This document shows, piece after piece, positions 17,228-28,038 of a DNA stretch of 64,000 nucleotides (position 1 is the stretch's first letter; the number at the start of each line of letters is the position of its first letter). The notes beneath the pieces are model-generated. The model was not told the origin of the DNA. It saw nothing but the letters and a program-made list of their open reading frames with translations, and did no database searches. Location: contig JBBIHB010000017.1 of NCBI GenBank assembly GCA_037447215.1, positions 1-64,000 on the forward strand, read 5' to 3'. A program made the position numbers and the translations under genes. This stretch comes from UBA1413 sp037447215. Its GTDB lineage: Bacteria > Bacteroidota > Bacteroidia > Bacteroidales > Prolixibacteraceae.

Positions 17228-20200
17228 TTACTGAGCAAGCGTGAACCTGAAACTTACCCCCATATTTGTATTAGAAGTAGGGAATGATACCGACGTTAAA
17301 GGTTCGTTGATTACTTTATCAAAATAAACCCGCAGCTGGAACCTGTCGCTGAGCATATAATCGGCTGTGGTTTTAATTGTAATAGCACTTTGACCGGCGG
17401 TGAGCTGATCGGTATCTTCAGCTATCCTGCGGAGGATGGTTTTGTTCTTCCTGAAAGAGAGGTCGGTTCGCAGGGTAAGATCGTTCGAATAGGATCGCTG
17501 CGAATTTTTTGATTTCAGTATAATATCCATTCGGTCAAAACGGTAACCCACACCGAATATATATTCGTCGCTGAGAACTTCGGTAATCTGGTTGTTGGCA
17601 AACGACAAGGCAATGCTTCTCGAACGTTTTATTTCAGAGCGGGTAGTCAGGTCGTTAATCCAGGTAATATCCATATTGATAAGCGGACTGAAGGTTTCAT
17701 TGATGCTCACCGAATTGAATTCGAATGCCGGAAGGAAGTTATTCTGAATATCCCTTAAGTAGCTGAAGCCATCTTCAACGGTCATATAATTCAGGTTGGT
17801 GAGGAACGAACCCACGGTGTAGCTCGACCGGTAAGAATGGGTAAAGTTCATGGTCCGCATTATATTACTCAGCTTTGGTATGCGCGATACCATCCCTTCG
17901 TACTGAACCCTCCAGTTAGGACGGATATATTTGATAGAAGGGAACATTCCAAGGGTTACATTGTCGGGGTCGGCGCCCTGATAAGCTGCAAGGAATGCAG
18001 GGACAAGCACCTCGACCGATGTAGGCCCATAGCCATCTGGGAATCCCGTTGTTGGATTTATGGCTGCCGGATCGTAATTGTAAGCCGGATTTGCCTGACG
18101 GCCTGCTGCCAACCTGCGGGCGATGGTCAAGCGGTAATCTTTGAAATTTTTGAATGCTTCTGAATGTGGAACGCCTTCTTTACCAATAGCAAAAAATGCT
18201 GTACTCCAGGTGAGAACCGACATGGAGAAATTACCCCTTTCAGTCAGGCTGTTGGGATTAAAACTATTGCTGACATTATCCCAGCTGTAAAACTCACTGA
18301 TATTTTTTGAAATGACCCGGTCGGCATTTACATCAATCCTCAGGTCGGGAAGGGGTTCAATGTTTGCCATTATACTGAACCGTTCGCTCCGGTTATAAAG
18401 GAATGGCATATTCAACAAGGGATCAGTGGTAAGCCATCCGCGTTCGCCGGCAGTTTGCGCAAATTGCCTGTCCTGCCAACCCATCAGGAAAGGAAAGCCC
18501 GGGGCTACACTGCTCCCTATATTCCTGCCAAACAGGTTCTGATCAGGGGTGTAGCGTCCTGAACCGAAAATGGCCGGTTCGGGAAGATAACCCGGTAAAA
18601 CGGTTCCACCAGCAATGCTATGGTTTATCGAAATTGATTTTACTCCGGTTACCATTCTCATAGTCAGATCGAAGACATCTTTAAGGAAATTCTTTTCCGG
18701 TTTCCCGGTTACCAGTATATTTGCAATTCCAGCTGCTGACGTAGGGGTAAATTCCACCGTGTTTTTGTCTATGGTTTTAGTACTTCCTTCAATAACCTGC
18801 CCTTGCGGTGTAGTTGCCCTTATGGTTACCACCCTAAGGTTTAAATTGTGTTTTATGCTTACCGGCTGCCCTACAGTCAATTGTACATTGCGCTGGTTAA
18901 ATTCAGGATCAGGTTGCTGAATTGGCTGGGTTTGTTGTTGCCTTCCTGTTTGGCCGATATTTCCACGAACCCGGCTGGTACGCTGAAATTTTTCATCGAG
19001 CCGTTTGAAATAGGGTACCATATTGTAAATCTGGTTCAGGTTCACGTTCCCTGTCAATTGAAGGTTCTGTGAGTTTTCTACCATATTGCCAAGCCTGATT
19101 GTATCGGGAGTTAATGGTCCTGCAGCCCAGTTATAGGTTCCCTGGTACCTTGCTGTGGCACTCAGAAAATTCAGCATTTTTATACGGTTGAGGGGAAGTG
19201 AATATGAAGCATTCACATCGTGGTTGTACAATGTTGGCCTTCCCATATCCCACAAGTTGGCCAGTATTGAGTCGCGTTTCCATTGGTAATCGTCATCCCT
19301 GCGGTTAATACGGCCCTCTGGCTCATCAATCCGTGCGGTGTTTCTCGATGAAAAGTCAACCTTTAGGTTCCGGGTGATATCGTACCTGAGGTCGAAGAAC
19401 CGATTCCATAAAAAGTCTTTCTGGAAGGTTTGGGGAAGGATCATGCCCGGATTGGTGATGTTACGGGCCTGAATCTCATTATAACGCCGGTACAAATCAG
19501 TCCGGAATGATATCTGTGTAGGAAGGGGATATAGGTTAAAATCGCCAAGCAGCATCAATGGCCCTTTTTTCAGAAACTCCACTTTCTGAAGAGGTTCCCA
19601 TAGTTCGGGACGCGAATTGAAGTTGTATGAAAGCATTCCCCGGTATGTACGGTCGATGTTATACTCAGTATTAATATTCCGCATAAAAAGTTCATTGAAC
19701 GAATAGGTTGCAGCAAAATTTCCCGGATCCCAGGGACGGGGATTTTTCGCTTGGGTCATTTGTGGCTCTACCTTAACATTTGTAAAATTCAGGCTCTTTC
19801 GGGTAACAACATCCTGTGCAATAAAACGTATTGAATCCCTTACCGATTTTGATTCGCTGCGTTTTAAAGATTCATTTAATTCAATATCCGGATTTAAGGG
19901 GTCATATTTCGGGTTACGGTTACTTTGTGAATAGCCATAATACATAGGGATACGCACCCCAGATTCCTTCGGGAAAAAGCGGCCTAGATCTACAGTCGAT
20001 GCAATATCAAATTCGGTAAGGTTATCAAGGCTGCGTTGATTGACTTTTTGCTCAATACTCCCAAACCCTGCCGAACGTGTACGGCCGGCTACAGTAACCG
20101 TTCCCAGGTCGGCAAGGCGCGTGGTAACCCTTGCATTGGCAGCCCATCCGCCTTCCTGGTCAAAATCGGTAAGGCGTAGTTCATTTACCCATACCTCAAC

Positions 20201-23200
20201 CGATTTGGGTCCGGTATTTACCTGCCCTTTCCTGTTGCGGATACCCATCATCATCACCTGCACATTGCCCAGGTTGGGACTTCCTTTTACTTTTATCCTG
20301 TTTTTGTTGTTGTTCCATCCTTGATGCGGTACTTCATACACATCCTGTATCCTGAAATTTGACCCTGCTTCCCTGATTCTGGCATCCCTGTCGAGTTTAG
20401 CCTGGGTAAACACCTCAAGCGGGATATCGAGGCGGTTTTCGTCGGGCCACACTTCGTAACGGTCCGAAAGAATTTCGCCGTTGTAACGTCCGGGAGGGGT
20501 AAGTTTCAATGGAACTTCGTATTCGTAATAGTTAAAATTATAATCAGCTCCCAACCTTATGAAAAATACCAATTCATCGTCGCGGAGCGGATAGCCATCC
20601 ATCTGTTCGGCATGAACTTCGAGTTTCATGTTTTTGTACCTGCGGAAGTCCATATAAATGCTTTTATATGCTGCTCGGGCATCGCCCTGTTCAAGGTCAG
20701 TGACTTTCAATACCATCGACTGCTCATTCAGCTGCCTCAGTTGTGGGTTGGCCGGGTCAATTACACGGTCGATTCCGGGAGGAAGGATATAGTTTACGGG
20801 TGAACGGCTTCCATTTTCTTCGACGTTAACGGCTGAAATATCAAATGAAGTTGCATCATATTCCATACCGGTTTCTGAAAGGGTGCGGGTATAACGCCTC
20901 CAATCGGCCCTTACAAGGTCAAGGGTGGCAAATCGTAAAATCACAGGGTCCTTAAAACTGGACATAAACATGCGCAGGAACCTGATGGATTTGAAATCGC
21001 GGATTGATCCGAAAACATCATCATATTCGCGAACCGGTATCTTAAACTGATACCATTTTACTTCGCCAATCTGGCCGTTCTTCAGTTGTACCCGGCTTAA
21101 CTTAACATCATTGATATAGTTTTTTCCAAGCACCATATCCTGTTTACGGAGACTAACACGGTATTGGTAATAGCGTTCGTACTCGTTCAGGGTATTGTCA
21201 TTGTTGATATCTTCAATATCGGGTATTGTTGAAGCTGAAGTCGGGTAGGTTTCGGGCGACATTTCGGTAGTGGGCGAGTTGCCATCCATTCCGTTGTAGC
21301 GCTTATATCTTTCGAGTATTCCCAATTCCTGCTGGTCGAGGTTTGTACCTCGATAATAGTGGTAATTGTCATTCGATGGGTCGTTAAGGAACCTTTCATA
21401 AACTTCGGACGAAACTATACTTTTGATTTCTTCGAGGTAATCGGTGAAAAATGAGCGTTCATCTTCATCACTGAGTCCATCGAGTCCCACATCCTGAAAG
21501 CGGCGGGAGGCGGGATTGTTGTCGAAAGCATTAACCAGCGACTGTTGTGTTGAAACCCTTCCCCAAACCGTTGTATCCACATTTGTCACCTGGGCAGTTG
21601 TGGGTAAACCGTTTTCGAACGATTTGCGCCCATCCCGAAGAATTTCTTCCGAAATATCGCCCAAATTAAAATATAGGTCCCCTCCCGATAACATTCCCAG
21701 TGTGTCATAAACAAAGGGGTCCATAAGCCAGAACTCAATAAATTCGATGTTGGCATTTTCGAAATCGCTGGTTTCGATCCTCCGCATAATTCCCCCCCAG
21801 CGGGATGCCGGATCGCGCAGTGTTCCGTCGGGGTTAATACCTTCTGAATAGGGCGATGGGCGGGTATCGAAATTGTAAGGCCCTTTTTCGGATGGATAAA
21901 ATGCCATGTCGAAAACCGGAATATTGGTTGGTTGACCAACAGGCGATTCTTTTGCAGGGAATATTTCTTTTTCAAACACCTCTCGTACAAAGTGGTTCGA
22001 CTGCAGGTCTTTGTCGTTTCGTATATGATTGGGCGTGAGAGAACTATTACGCAAAAACAGCGGATCGATGATGTACCAGGCAAGCAGGCCCCGGTTGAAA
22101 CCATACTCTGTCTGGTTGCTAAGGTTGCCTTCGGGGTAAAGCTGCTGCAATTGTGGTGTACTAGCCATAACCCAGGCTTGCCTTGCTTTCAGGTCGATGG
22201 TGGTTTTGGTTCCTTCGAAATCATCGATATAAGCAGCTCCGTTCCTTCCGATTACCCTTGAATGCCCTGGGATAAGCCGTGCAAATTCTGCCTCGAAATT
22301 GATGGTCGATGGCGCTTTGGTATTGATCAGCGGAAGTTTGTCGATTGCTCTGGTCAGGAAGCGGCTTTCGGTCGAAAAACGAGTATCGAGGCCAACAATC
22401 AGGTTCGAAATCGGATCTTGTCCATAGTCGATTTTCTGAGTTAACGGCCTTTCCTGCATATACAAAGCAGTAGCACCAATGTTAAAATTATCAGAAAATG
22501 CATAATTGGCGTGTGTGCCAAGAAGGGTTTTGCGTTGCATTGAAAACAGATCCTGACTTTCGGTGGCAACCTGAATGGGGGTTCCCGATTCAAGAAGGCC
22601 AGGATTGATAATCCTGACACGTCCTAATGTATAATCAACCGTGTAATCCACATTTTCGACAAGTTCGCGCCCTCCGGCTGTAACCTTTACCGATCCGGGT
22701 GTTAAGTTGAAGGTATTCAGCAGAATGTCCGATCCAGATGCGCCTTTGTAACTTCCCATAAGCATGAACTTGTTGCGTTCAGCATCCTGCTCTGCAATGG
22801 TGCGGGTTGAATCGTACAAAGCCTGAAATACATATTTGTCAATTAAGGCCTGATCCTGTATCGAATCGGCCAGGTGTTTCCCGAAAGGTTCGAGCACCGG
22901 AAAAATGATACGGGCATTCGACGACCGGACTGTTGTTCCCTCAATATAATCGAAAACCCCATCGGGGAATGGATCAAGCTGTTTATTCAGTTTATCCAGG
23001 TTCATCACGCTGAGCAAAATCCGGCCGTTAAGGCGGCCTTCGGGTATGTAATTGATGTATGTGCCCGTTGAATCGTTCATATACATCACATTGAAGATAA
23101 AATCCTGGCTGGTAAGCTGATAAGCGTTCAGGTTATAAACGTTTTTCATCATCAGATCCCAGGTAGGAAGGCCAGGCGATAGGGTAGTTCCTTTAATAAG

Positions 23201-24748
23201 TTTCAGGATAAGGGTTTGAGGCGCATCCACCCCATCGGTTGAGAATTCGCCTACCTGGAAGACCTGTCCATTTGCGGTATAATTATAAGCAACAGCCAAT
23301 ACCTCATCGGTGTTGAGGGCTGTGTTGAGCGAAATGTAACCAAGGCGTTCGTTGACGGTAAATTCAGAAGGGTTCAGTTTCCGGGCCTGCTCTATCTTTT
23401 CGAAATCACGGCCACCTACAAACTGGTTCCCGAACTGCGACATTATAGAGGTGATATTCTGTACGTTTCGTATGCCGGAAAAAGTTGTGGTCAATGATCG
23501 GTACATTGCATTTGCCTGATTGTTCGGATAAATGTTCACAGGGAATGGGAGCCCGGTGTTCTGCTGAAAATCTGGAATAGGGTTGTAAATATGTGGGTCA
23601 TGTTCACCCAGGTCCTGTAAAGCAAAAATATTGCGTGATTCGGTAAAATTATTGGTTTTGTTGGTTACCCATATTTCGATTTTATTGATGGTAATCCCCG
23701 ATCGGATTACAGGCAGGCTTCTAAGGGCACTGTTGTAATTGTCCCTGAAATATTGTGAGAGAAAAAAATGGCGGTTGGCATCATACTCTACTGCCGAAAT
23801 CTCGAAGCTGGTAACCTGAGCCCCACCTTCCGATTCAACCACTTTGGTTTCTCCTTTATGCTGCGAAAAGAGGGTGGTAACATTCAGTTTCCCGAATTGC
23901 ATTTCGGTTTTTATCCCGAAAAGATTTGACGCTCCGGTAATGAGTGAACCATTCAATGGCAATGAAACGTTTCCTGCTTCAATCCTTTTGATGATTTCAT
24001 CTTCTTCTCCGGTATATTCGAGGTTCATCTTATTCTCATAATCGAAAGTCGCCTCGGTATTGTAATTGACCCGCATATTCATTTTTGTACCGATCTGTCC
24101 CATTACATTCATCTGTATTTTCTGATCGAAATCGAACGAGGGGACTTTGCGGAGCCGTTCGGGAATAGCGGGGTTCTGTGTTTCATTAACCTGGTAACCA
24201 AAACTCACCTCAACATATCCCTGTGGTTTGATGTCTATCACATTGCCCCCAAAAATGCGGTTAAATGCCTCACTTTCGATGGTGAGCCTTGGTATCAGCG
24301 ACCCCTGGTTCTGTAAATCAGTGATGTTTTTTCTTGATCGCCAGTAATCGCGGATGGATTTCTCGAAGTCGTAATCAATATAGTCTTCGAGTGTCATTGC
24401 CTGTGGAAGCCGGTAATTCAGGTTTCCTATCCGTTCATAAAAAATATACTTTCCGGTTATCGGGTCATATTCCACCTGTTGGGTAAGGTTTGAAGGCCTG
24501 CGCAGGAACAATCCGGAAGTATCGCGTTGGGTTGGCTGCCCGAATGCGGGCCTGTCGGAAAACGGGAAAGGCAGCGGTGCGGTGATGGTATCCGGTGCTG
24601 CACCTGCTGATTCAACCGGAACCTCGATAAACAAAGGCATTGAAGCCGAAATCTCTTCAACTCCTGTCCCTGGGCCTCCGCTCAGTGATAAAAGGGAAAA
24701 AATTGCGGTAAGTAAGAGTATATTTTTTAGAAAAGTCCGGAATTTCAT
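17228..24748 (-). CDS. sprA: SprA (Sov), type IX secretion outer-membrane translocon
   Basis: Giant outer-membrane barrel that forms the protein-conducting pore of the T9SS, known as SprA in Flavobacterium and Sov in Porphyromonas. The 2506-residue length matches the family. A signal peptide spans about residues 1-27. The early segment QVEYDPITGKYIFYERIGN with YRLPQAMTLEDYIDYD is the start of the SprA N-terminal repeat, and many amphipathic strands with aromatic girdles follow to the end, which closes with the barrel-type GVSFRFTLAQ. It follows ruvA by 7 bp, a synteny common in Bacteroidota. The window also encodes a likely client (the PKD subtilase) and the start of a plug-like protein, a known SprA partner. 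The reading frame is continuous across 7.5 kb. Confidence 0.96.
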   Translation of the reverse strand: MKFRTFLKNILLLTAIFSLLSLSGGPGTGVEEISASMPLFIEVPVESAGAAPDTITAPLPFPFSDRPAFGQPTQRDTSGLFLRRPSNLTQQVEYDPITGKYIFYERIGNLNYRLPQAMTLEDYIDYDFEKSIRDYWRSRKNITDLQNQGSLIPRLTIESEAFNRIFGGNVIDIKPQGYVEVSFGYQVNETQNPAIPERLRKVPSFDFDQKIQMNVMGQIGTKMNMRVNYNTEATFDYENKMNLEYTGEEDEIIKRIEAGNVSLPLNGSLITGASNLFGIKTEMQFGKLNVTTLFSQHKGETKVVESEGGAQVTSFEISAVEYDANRHFFLSQYFRDNYNSALRSLPVIRSGITINKIEIWVTNKTNNFTESRNIFALQDLGEHDPHIYNPIPDFQQNTGLPFPVNIYPNNQANAMYRSLTTTFSGIRNVQNITSIMSQFGNQFVGGRDFEKIEQARKLNPSEFTVNERLGYISLNTALNTDEVLAVAYNYTANGQVFQVGEFSTDGVDAPQTLILKLIKGTTLSPGLPTWDLMMKNVYNLNAYQLTSQDFIFNVMYMNDSTGTYINYIPEGRLNGRILLSVMNLDKLNKQLDPFPDGVFDYIEGTTVRSSNARIIFPVLEPFGKHLADSIQDQALIDKYVFQALYDSTRTIAEQDAERNKFMLMGSYKGASGSDILLNTFNLTPGSVKVTAGGRELVENVDYTVDYTLGRVRIINPGLLESGTPIQVATESQDLFSMQRKTLLGTHANYAFSDNFNIGATALYMQERPLTQKIDYGQDPISNLIVGLDTRFSTESRFLTRAIDKLPLINTKAPSTINFEAEFARLIPGHSRVIGRNGAAYIDDFEGTKTTIDLKARQAWVMASTPQLQQLYPEGNLSNQTEYGFNRGLLAWYIIDPLFLRNSSLTPNHIRNDKDLQSNHFVREVFEKEIFPAKESPVGQPTNIPVFDMAFYPSEKGPYNFDTRPSPYSEGINPDGTLRDPASRWGGIMRRIETSDFENANIEFIEFWLMDPFVYDTLGMLSGGDLYFNLGDISEEILRDGRKSFENGLPTTAQVTNVDTTVWGRVSTQQSLVNAFDNNPASRRFQDVGLDGLSDEDERSFFTDYLEEIKSIVSSEVYERFLNDPSNDNYHYYRGTNLDQQELGILERYKRYNGMDGNSPTTEMSPETYPTSASTIPDIEDINNDNTLNEYERYYQYRVSLRKQDMVLGKNYINDVKLSRVQLKNGQIGEVKWYQFKIPVREYDDVFGSIRDFKSIRFLRMFMSSFKDPVILRFATLDLVRADWRRYTRTLSETGMEYDATSFDISAVNVEENGSRSPVNYILPPGIDRVIDPANPQLRQLNEQSMVLKVTDLEQGDARAAYKSIYMDFRRYKNMKLEVHAEQMDGYPLRDDELVFFIRLGADYNFNYYEYEVPLKLTPPGRYNGEILSDRYEVWPDENRLDIPLEVFTQAKLDRDARIREAGSNFRIQDVYEVPHQGWNNNKNRIKVKGSPNLGNVQVMMMGIRNRKGQVNTGPKSVEVWVNELRLTDFDQEGGWAANARVTTRLADLGTVTVAGRTRSAGFGSIEQKVNQRSLDNLTEFDIASTVDLGRFFPKESGVRIPMYYGYSQSNRNPKYDPLNPDIELNESLKRSESKSVRDSIRFIAQDVVTRKSLNFTNVKVEPQMTQAKNPRPWDPGNFAATYSFNELFMRNINTEYNIDRTYRGMLSYNFNSRPELWEPLQKVEFLKKGPLMLLGDFNLYPLPTQISFRTDLYRRYNEIQARNITNPGMILPQTFQKDFLWNRFFDLRYDITRNLKVDFSSRNTARIDEPEGRINRRDDDYQWKRDSILANLWDMGRPTLYNHDVNASYSLPLNRIKMLNFLSATARYQGTYNWAAGPLTPDTIRLGNMVENSQNLQLTGNVNLNQIYNMVPYFKRLDEKFQRTSRVRGNIGQTGRQQQTQPIQQPDPEFNQRNVQLTVGQPVSIKHNLNLRVVTIRATTPQGQVIEGSTKTIDKNTVEFTPTSAAGIANILVTGKPEKNFLKDVFDLTMRMVTGVKSISINHSIAGGTVLPGYLPEPAIFGSGRYTPDQNLFGRNIGSSVAPGFPFLMGWQDRQFAQTAGERGWLTTDPLLNMPFLYNRSERFSIMANIEPLPDLRIDVNADRVISKNISEFYSWDNVSNSFNPNSLTERGNFSMSVLTWSTAFFAIGKEGVPHSEAFKNFKDYRLTIARRLAAGRQANPAYNYDPAAINPTTGFPDGYGPTSVEVLVPAFLAAYQGADPDNVTLGMFPSIKYIRPNWRVQYEGMVSRIPKLSNIMRTMNFTHSYRSSYTVGSFLTNLNYMTVEDGFSYLRDIQNNFLPAFEFNSVSINETFSPLINMDITWINDLTTRSEIKRSRSIALSFANNQITEVLSDEYIFGVGYRFDRMDIILKSKNSQRSYSNDLTLRTDLSFRKNKTILRRIAEDTDQLTAGQSAITIKTTADYMLSDRFQLRVYFDKVINEPLTSVSFPTSNTNMGVSFRFTLAQ

Positions 24749-24755
24749 TCAGTAC

Positions 24756-25337
24756 CTATAACCTTTTTAGTGCATGTTTTATCACAACCTCAACGCTTAA
24801 CCCGGGATGATCATTTAAAATGCCGGCAACCGCTTTTTCGGCATCCTTACGGGCAAAACCGAGCATAACTAATGCTGATAACGCTTCATTTTGGATGGTA
24901 TTGTCCGATGGAATTAAAATTTGTCCCGATTGCGCTGCTTTGCCCATTTTATCCTTCAGGTCAATAATAATCCTTTGCGCTGTTTTCAGGCCAATCCCTT
25001 TTACTGATTTCAGAAGGTTAACATTATCGGTTGTTATAGCAGAAGCAATTTCATCGGGCGAAAGCGAAGAAAGCATCATCAGAGCTGTAGCGGCACCTAC
25101 GCCATTAACAGACAGGAGGTTGCGGAATAATTCGCGTTCCGATGAAGTGGCAAAACCATACAACAAATGTGCATCTTCGCGCACAATCTGGTGGGTATAA
25201 ACTTTTGCCTGCTTTTTCCCGTTAAGTGCCGAATAGGTGCTGAGCGAAATGTGTATGGCATATCCCACTCCTGCGGTTTCGATAATTATATGGGTCGGGG
25301 TCAGGTCGGCTATTTCTCCGGAAATAAATTCGTACAT
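24756..25337 (-). CDS. ruvA: Holliday junction helicase subunit RuvA
   Basis: DNA-binding subunit of the RuvAB branch-migration complex, which forms a tetramer on Holliday junctions and loads the RuvB motor. The N-terminal OB fold (MYEFISGEIADLTPTHIIIE) is followed by two helix-hairpin-helix motifs, FRNLLSVNGVGAATALMML and LLKSVKGIGLKTAQRIIIDL, then a flexible linker and the C-terminal RuvB-binding domain (ALSALVMLGFARKDAEKAV). Length (193 residues) is normal. It lies between pdxA and sprA, an arrangement seen widely in this phylum, and is probably co-transcribed with sprA. Confidence 0.97.
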   Translation of the reverse strand: MYEFISGEIADLTPTHIIIETAGVGYAIHISLSTYSALNGKKQAKVYTHQIVREDAHLLYGFATSSERELFRNLLSVNGVGAATALMMLSSLSPDEIASAITTDNVNLLKSVKGIGLKTAQRIIIDLKDKMGKAAQSGQILIPSDNTIQNEALSALVMLGFARKDAEKAVAGILNDHPGLSVEVVIKHALKRL

Positions 25338-25412
25338 AATTGCCTTCTTCTTGTTTAATTCAACAGCATGTAATCAACATACATGTCAATTGTGCTGAAA
25401 AGCCGCTTCCTT

Positions 25413-26522
25413 TCAGGGTAGTACGGAATCGTCGTCAACGGCCTCAATGTCGATACTTTCATCTTCCTGGTTGGCATTGATATCGAATCTTTTCAATGGG
25501 TCTTTGGAAATTTCGTGATAAATGGATCGGTTTTTATGGATATCGATGGCCAGGTAAAGCGCTTCCCTGAATGAATCAGGCGAAGCTTTATCTGCACCTG
25601 CTATATCGAAAGCGGTTCCATGTGCGGGAGAAGTGCGGACAGCCGGTAATCCGGCTGTATAATTTACACCCTGGTCAAATGAGGTCAGTTTAAAGGGGAT
25701 TAAGCCTTGGTCGTGGTACATGGCCAGAATGGCATCGAATTTTAAAAAGTCACCCGACCCAAAAAACCCATCGGCAGGGTAAGGTCCTAATGCCATTATT
25801 CCTTCGTTGCGCGCCTGGTCAAGGGCAGGGATGATGATATTCTGTTCTTCATATCCAATCAAACCGTTATCTCCGGCATGGGGGTTAAGTGCCAGGACTG
25901 CAATACAGGGATTGGTTAGGGCAAAATCCTGAAGCAGTGACCGTGAGATAATCCTCAGTTTCGAAACGATTTTATCTTTCGTGATGTGCTTTGCAACCTC
26001 CGATAAGGGTATATGACCGGTCACCACACCAATTTTAAGGTTGTGGCTAACCATTAGCATCACAAAATCGCGGACATTGAACTGTTGTGCCAGATATTCG
26101 GTATGTCCAGAAAATTTGAATTTTTCGCTTTGAATGTTGTCTTTATTAATGGGGGCAGTGATTAATACATCAATCTGTTCTTTCTTTAAGTCGGCAACCG
26201 CCCGTTCGAGGGCAAGAAACGATGATTCCCCTGCTGCTTCGGTCGATTTCCCAAGTTCGACCCTGATGTTTTCGTCGATGCAGTTGATGATATTGGCCCG
26301 GTTGTGCGATGCTTCGTAGGGCGTTTTTATATGGTTAAAGCTCAGGGTTTCGATGTTAAGCGCTTTCCGGTGATATGCAGCTACTTTTGGTGAACCATAA
26401 ACTATGGGTGTGCACATTTCCAGTATCCTGGGTTCAAGAAGTGTTTTCATGATCACCTCATAGCTGATACCATTGATATCGCCGTGCGAAATGCCAACTT
26501 TTATTTTTGGATGATAAACCAT
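25413..26522 (-). CDS. pdxA: 4-hydroxythreonine-4-phosphate dehydrogenase PdxA
   Basis: NAD-dependent, metal-requiring enzyme of vitamin B6 synthesis that oxidises 4-phosphohydroxy-L-threonine. Family segments include KVGISHGDINGISYEVI at the start, the VLITAPINKDNIQ and FSGHTEYLAQQF metal/substrate region, LNPHAGDNGLIGYEEQ, and AMYHDQGLIPFK with TSPAHGTAFDIAG near the end. I start at 26522 (MVYHPK), since the longer frame to 26564 adds residues not usual for PdxA. The C-terminus carries an acidic tail of about 20 residues (rich in Glu and Asp) beyond the normal end, whose role is unclear. It is followed by ruvA after 75 bp. Confidence 0.95.
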   Translation of the reverse strand: MVYHPKIKVGISHGDINGISYEVIMKTLLEPRILEMCTPIVYGSPKVAAYHRKALNIETLSFNHIKTPYEASHNRANIINCIDENIRVELGKSTEAAGESSFLALERAVADLKKEQIDVLITAPINKDNIQSEKFKFSGHTEYLAQQFNVRDFVMLMVSHNLKIGVVTGHIPLSEVAKHITKDKIVSKLRIISRSLLQDFALTNPCIAVLALNPHAGDNGLIGYEEQNIIIPALDQARNEGIMALGPYPADGFFGSGDFLKFDAILAMYHDQGLIPFKLTSFDQGVNYTAGLPAVRTSPAHGTAFDIAGADKASPDSFREALYLAIDIHKNRSIYHEISKDPLKRFDINANQEDESIDIEAVDDDSVLP

Positions 26523-26578
26523 ATCTAAGGCCATTAAATTTTTACTTGTATGCAATTCGGGCAAATTTACGCTATTTT

Positions 26579-27994
26579 TTAGAAATTTTTCAAAAAGTTA
26601 TATAGCAGCCTGATACCGCTTCCTGTACCCCCTTTGGGCTTCCATGCATCTTTTTCGAAAAGCCAGGCTGTTCCGGCAATATCCAAATGAATCCATGGAT
26701 AATCAGTAAAATGTTCGAGAAACTTACCGGCAACGATGGTTTGTCCCTCACGCCCGCCTAAATTAGTCAAATCGGCAATATCCGACTTTAACGATTGTCC
26801 GTATTCTTCCCAAAGGGGCAATTCTACCAGCCGTTCAAATACTTCTTCACCCGATTGTTTCAGTTTAATGATGTTTTCGGGAGTATTTCCCATGGCAATG
26901 ATTGCATGGTGGCCGGCAATAATAGAAGCAGCGCCTGTAAGGGTGGCCAGGTCGATGACCAGCAGGGGGTTGTATTTTTTTGCATAGCTCAGGGCATCGG
27001 CAAGCAATAAACGGCCTTCGGCATCTGTATTCATAACTTCAACAGTGGTTCCATCGAACATGGTGATGACGTCGCCAGGAACAAATGCATTCCCATCGGG
27101 ACGGTTATCGGTGGCTGGCACCAGTCCAATCAGGTGAACGGGTAAATTTGAAAGGGCTGCAGCATTGATGGTTGCCGCAACAACAGCAGCGCCAGCCATA
27201 TCGCATTTCATATAATCCATCGATTTGGGTGTTGGCTTCAGGCTTAATCCGCCTGTGTCGTAAACTACACCCTTCCCGGCAAGGACAATAGGTTGGCCGT
27301 TGGCCCGATCCTGGGGTTTCCATTCGAGAACTGTAAATGTGGGCGGATCGATACTTCCCCTGTTTACGGCCAGCAAGCCACCCATCTTCAAAGTTTCAAT
27401 TTTCTGCTTATGAAAAACTTCTACTTTAAAACCTGCTTCTATTCCTTTAATGGAAATTTCTTCTGAAAGTTTTTCCGCGTTAAGGTAGGATAGGGGTTCA
27501 TTTACCATGTCGCGTGCCCACCAAACCGATTTTGTCAGTGACGATAGCTCATTGAGCTGGCTCTGCGTGATGTCTTTATGGACAATTTTTACCTCGGAAG
27601 GTACAAAATCGTCCTTCTCCTTTTTGTATTTATGAAATTCATACCCTGCAAGCAGAAACCCTTCAGCAAAGGCAAGCACAAAATCTGTATCAACCTGGCC
27701 TATGATGACCACCGTTTCCGGTTTTTCGTTCTTAATGGTCCCCATCCAGGTTGCGCCTGCTTTTCGGTAAGCCTGCCTAACCTGGTTCCGGGGTTTTTCC
27801 ATATCGGGTTTTACCAGAAAAATATGATGGGGGAGCTTTTGAATCAGAACAGTGTTTGCCTTCATGGGCTTATTTGTCCATAGAGTTTTTTCCTGTTCCG
27901 ATAAGGTTAAAGGTATGTTATCAATATCTGTGAATAGCACTGCAACCGTGCCCTTTTCATAGACGGGAGCAGATTTTGTTAAATTCGTTTTCAC
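26579..27994 (-). CDS. pepA: Leucyl aminopeptidase (M17)
   Basis: Cytosolic two-metal aminopeptidase of family M17 that removes N-terminal residues during peptide turnover. The signature NTDAEGRLLLADALSYA is intact, and the metal- and substrate-binding lysines and aspartates lie in GKGVVYDTGGLSLKP and SMDYMKCDMAGAAVV. The N-terminal 170 residues form the variable domain that shapes the hexamer. Length (471 residues) is typical for Bacteroidota members. E. coli PepA also binds DNA in Xer recombination, but nothing here suggests that role. It is 56 bp upstream of the pdxA start and downstream of kbl on the same strand. Confidence 0.94.
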   Translation of the reverse strand: MKTNLTKSAPVYEKGTVAVLFTDIDNIPLTLSEQEKTLWTNKPMKANTVLIQKLPHHIFLVKPDMEKPRNQVRQAYRKAGATWMGTIKNEKPETVVIIGQVDTDFVLAFAEGFLLAGYEFHKYKKEKDDFVPSEVKIVHKDITQSQLNELSSLTKSVWWARDMVNEPLSYLNAEKLSEEISIKGIEAGFKVEVFHKQKIETLKMGGLLAVNRGSIDPPTFTVLEWKPQDRANGQPIVLAGKGVVYDTGGLSLKPTPKSMDYMKCDMAGAAVVAATINAAALSNLPVHLIGLVPATDNRPDGNAFVPGDVITMFDGTTVEVMNTDAEGRLLLADALSYAKKYNPLLVIDLATLTGAASIIAGHHAIIAMGNTPENIIKLKQSGEEVFERLVELPLWEEYGQSLKSDIADLTNLGGREGQTIVAGKFLEHFTDYPWIHLDIAGTAWLFEKDAWKPKGGTGSGIRLLYNFLKNF

Positions 27995-28038
27995 TCTTTT
28001 GAATTGATTTTGGAAATATCAATATATGAGGAAGATTC

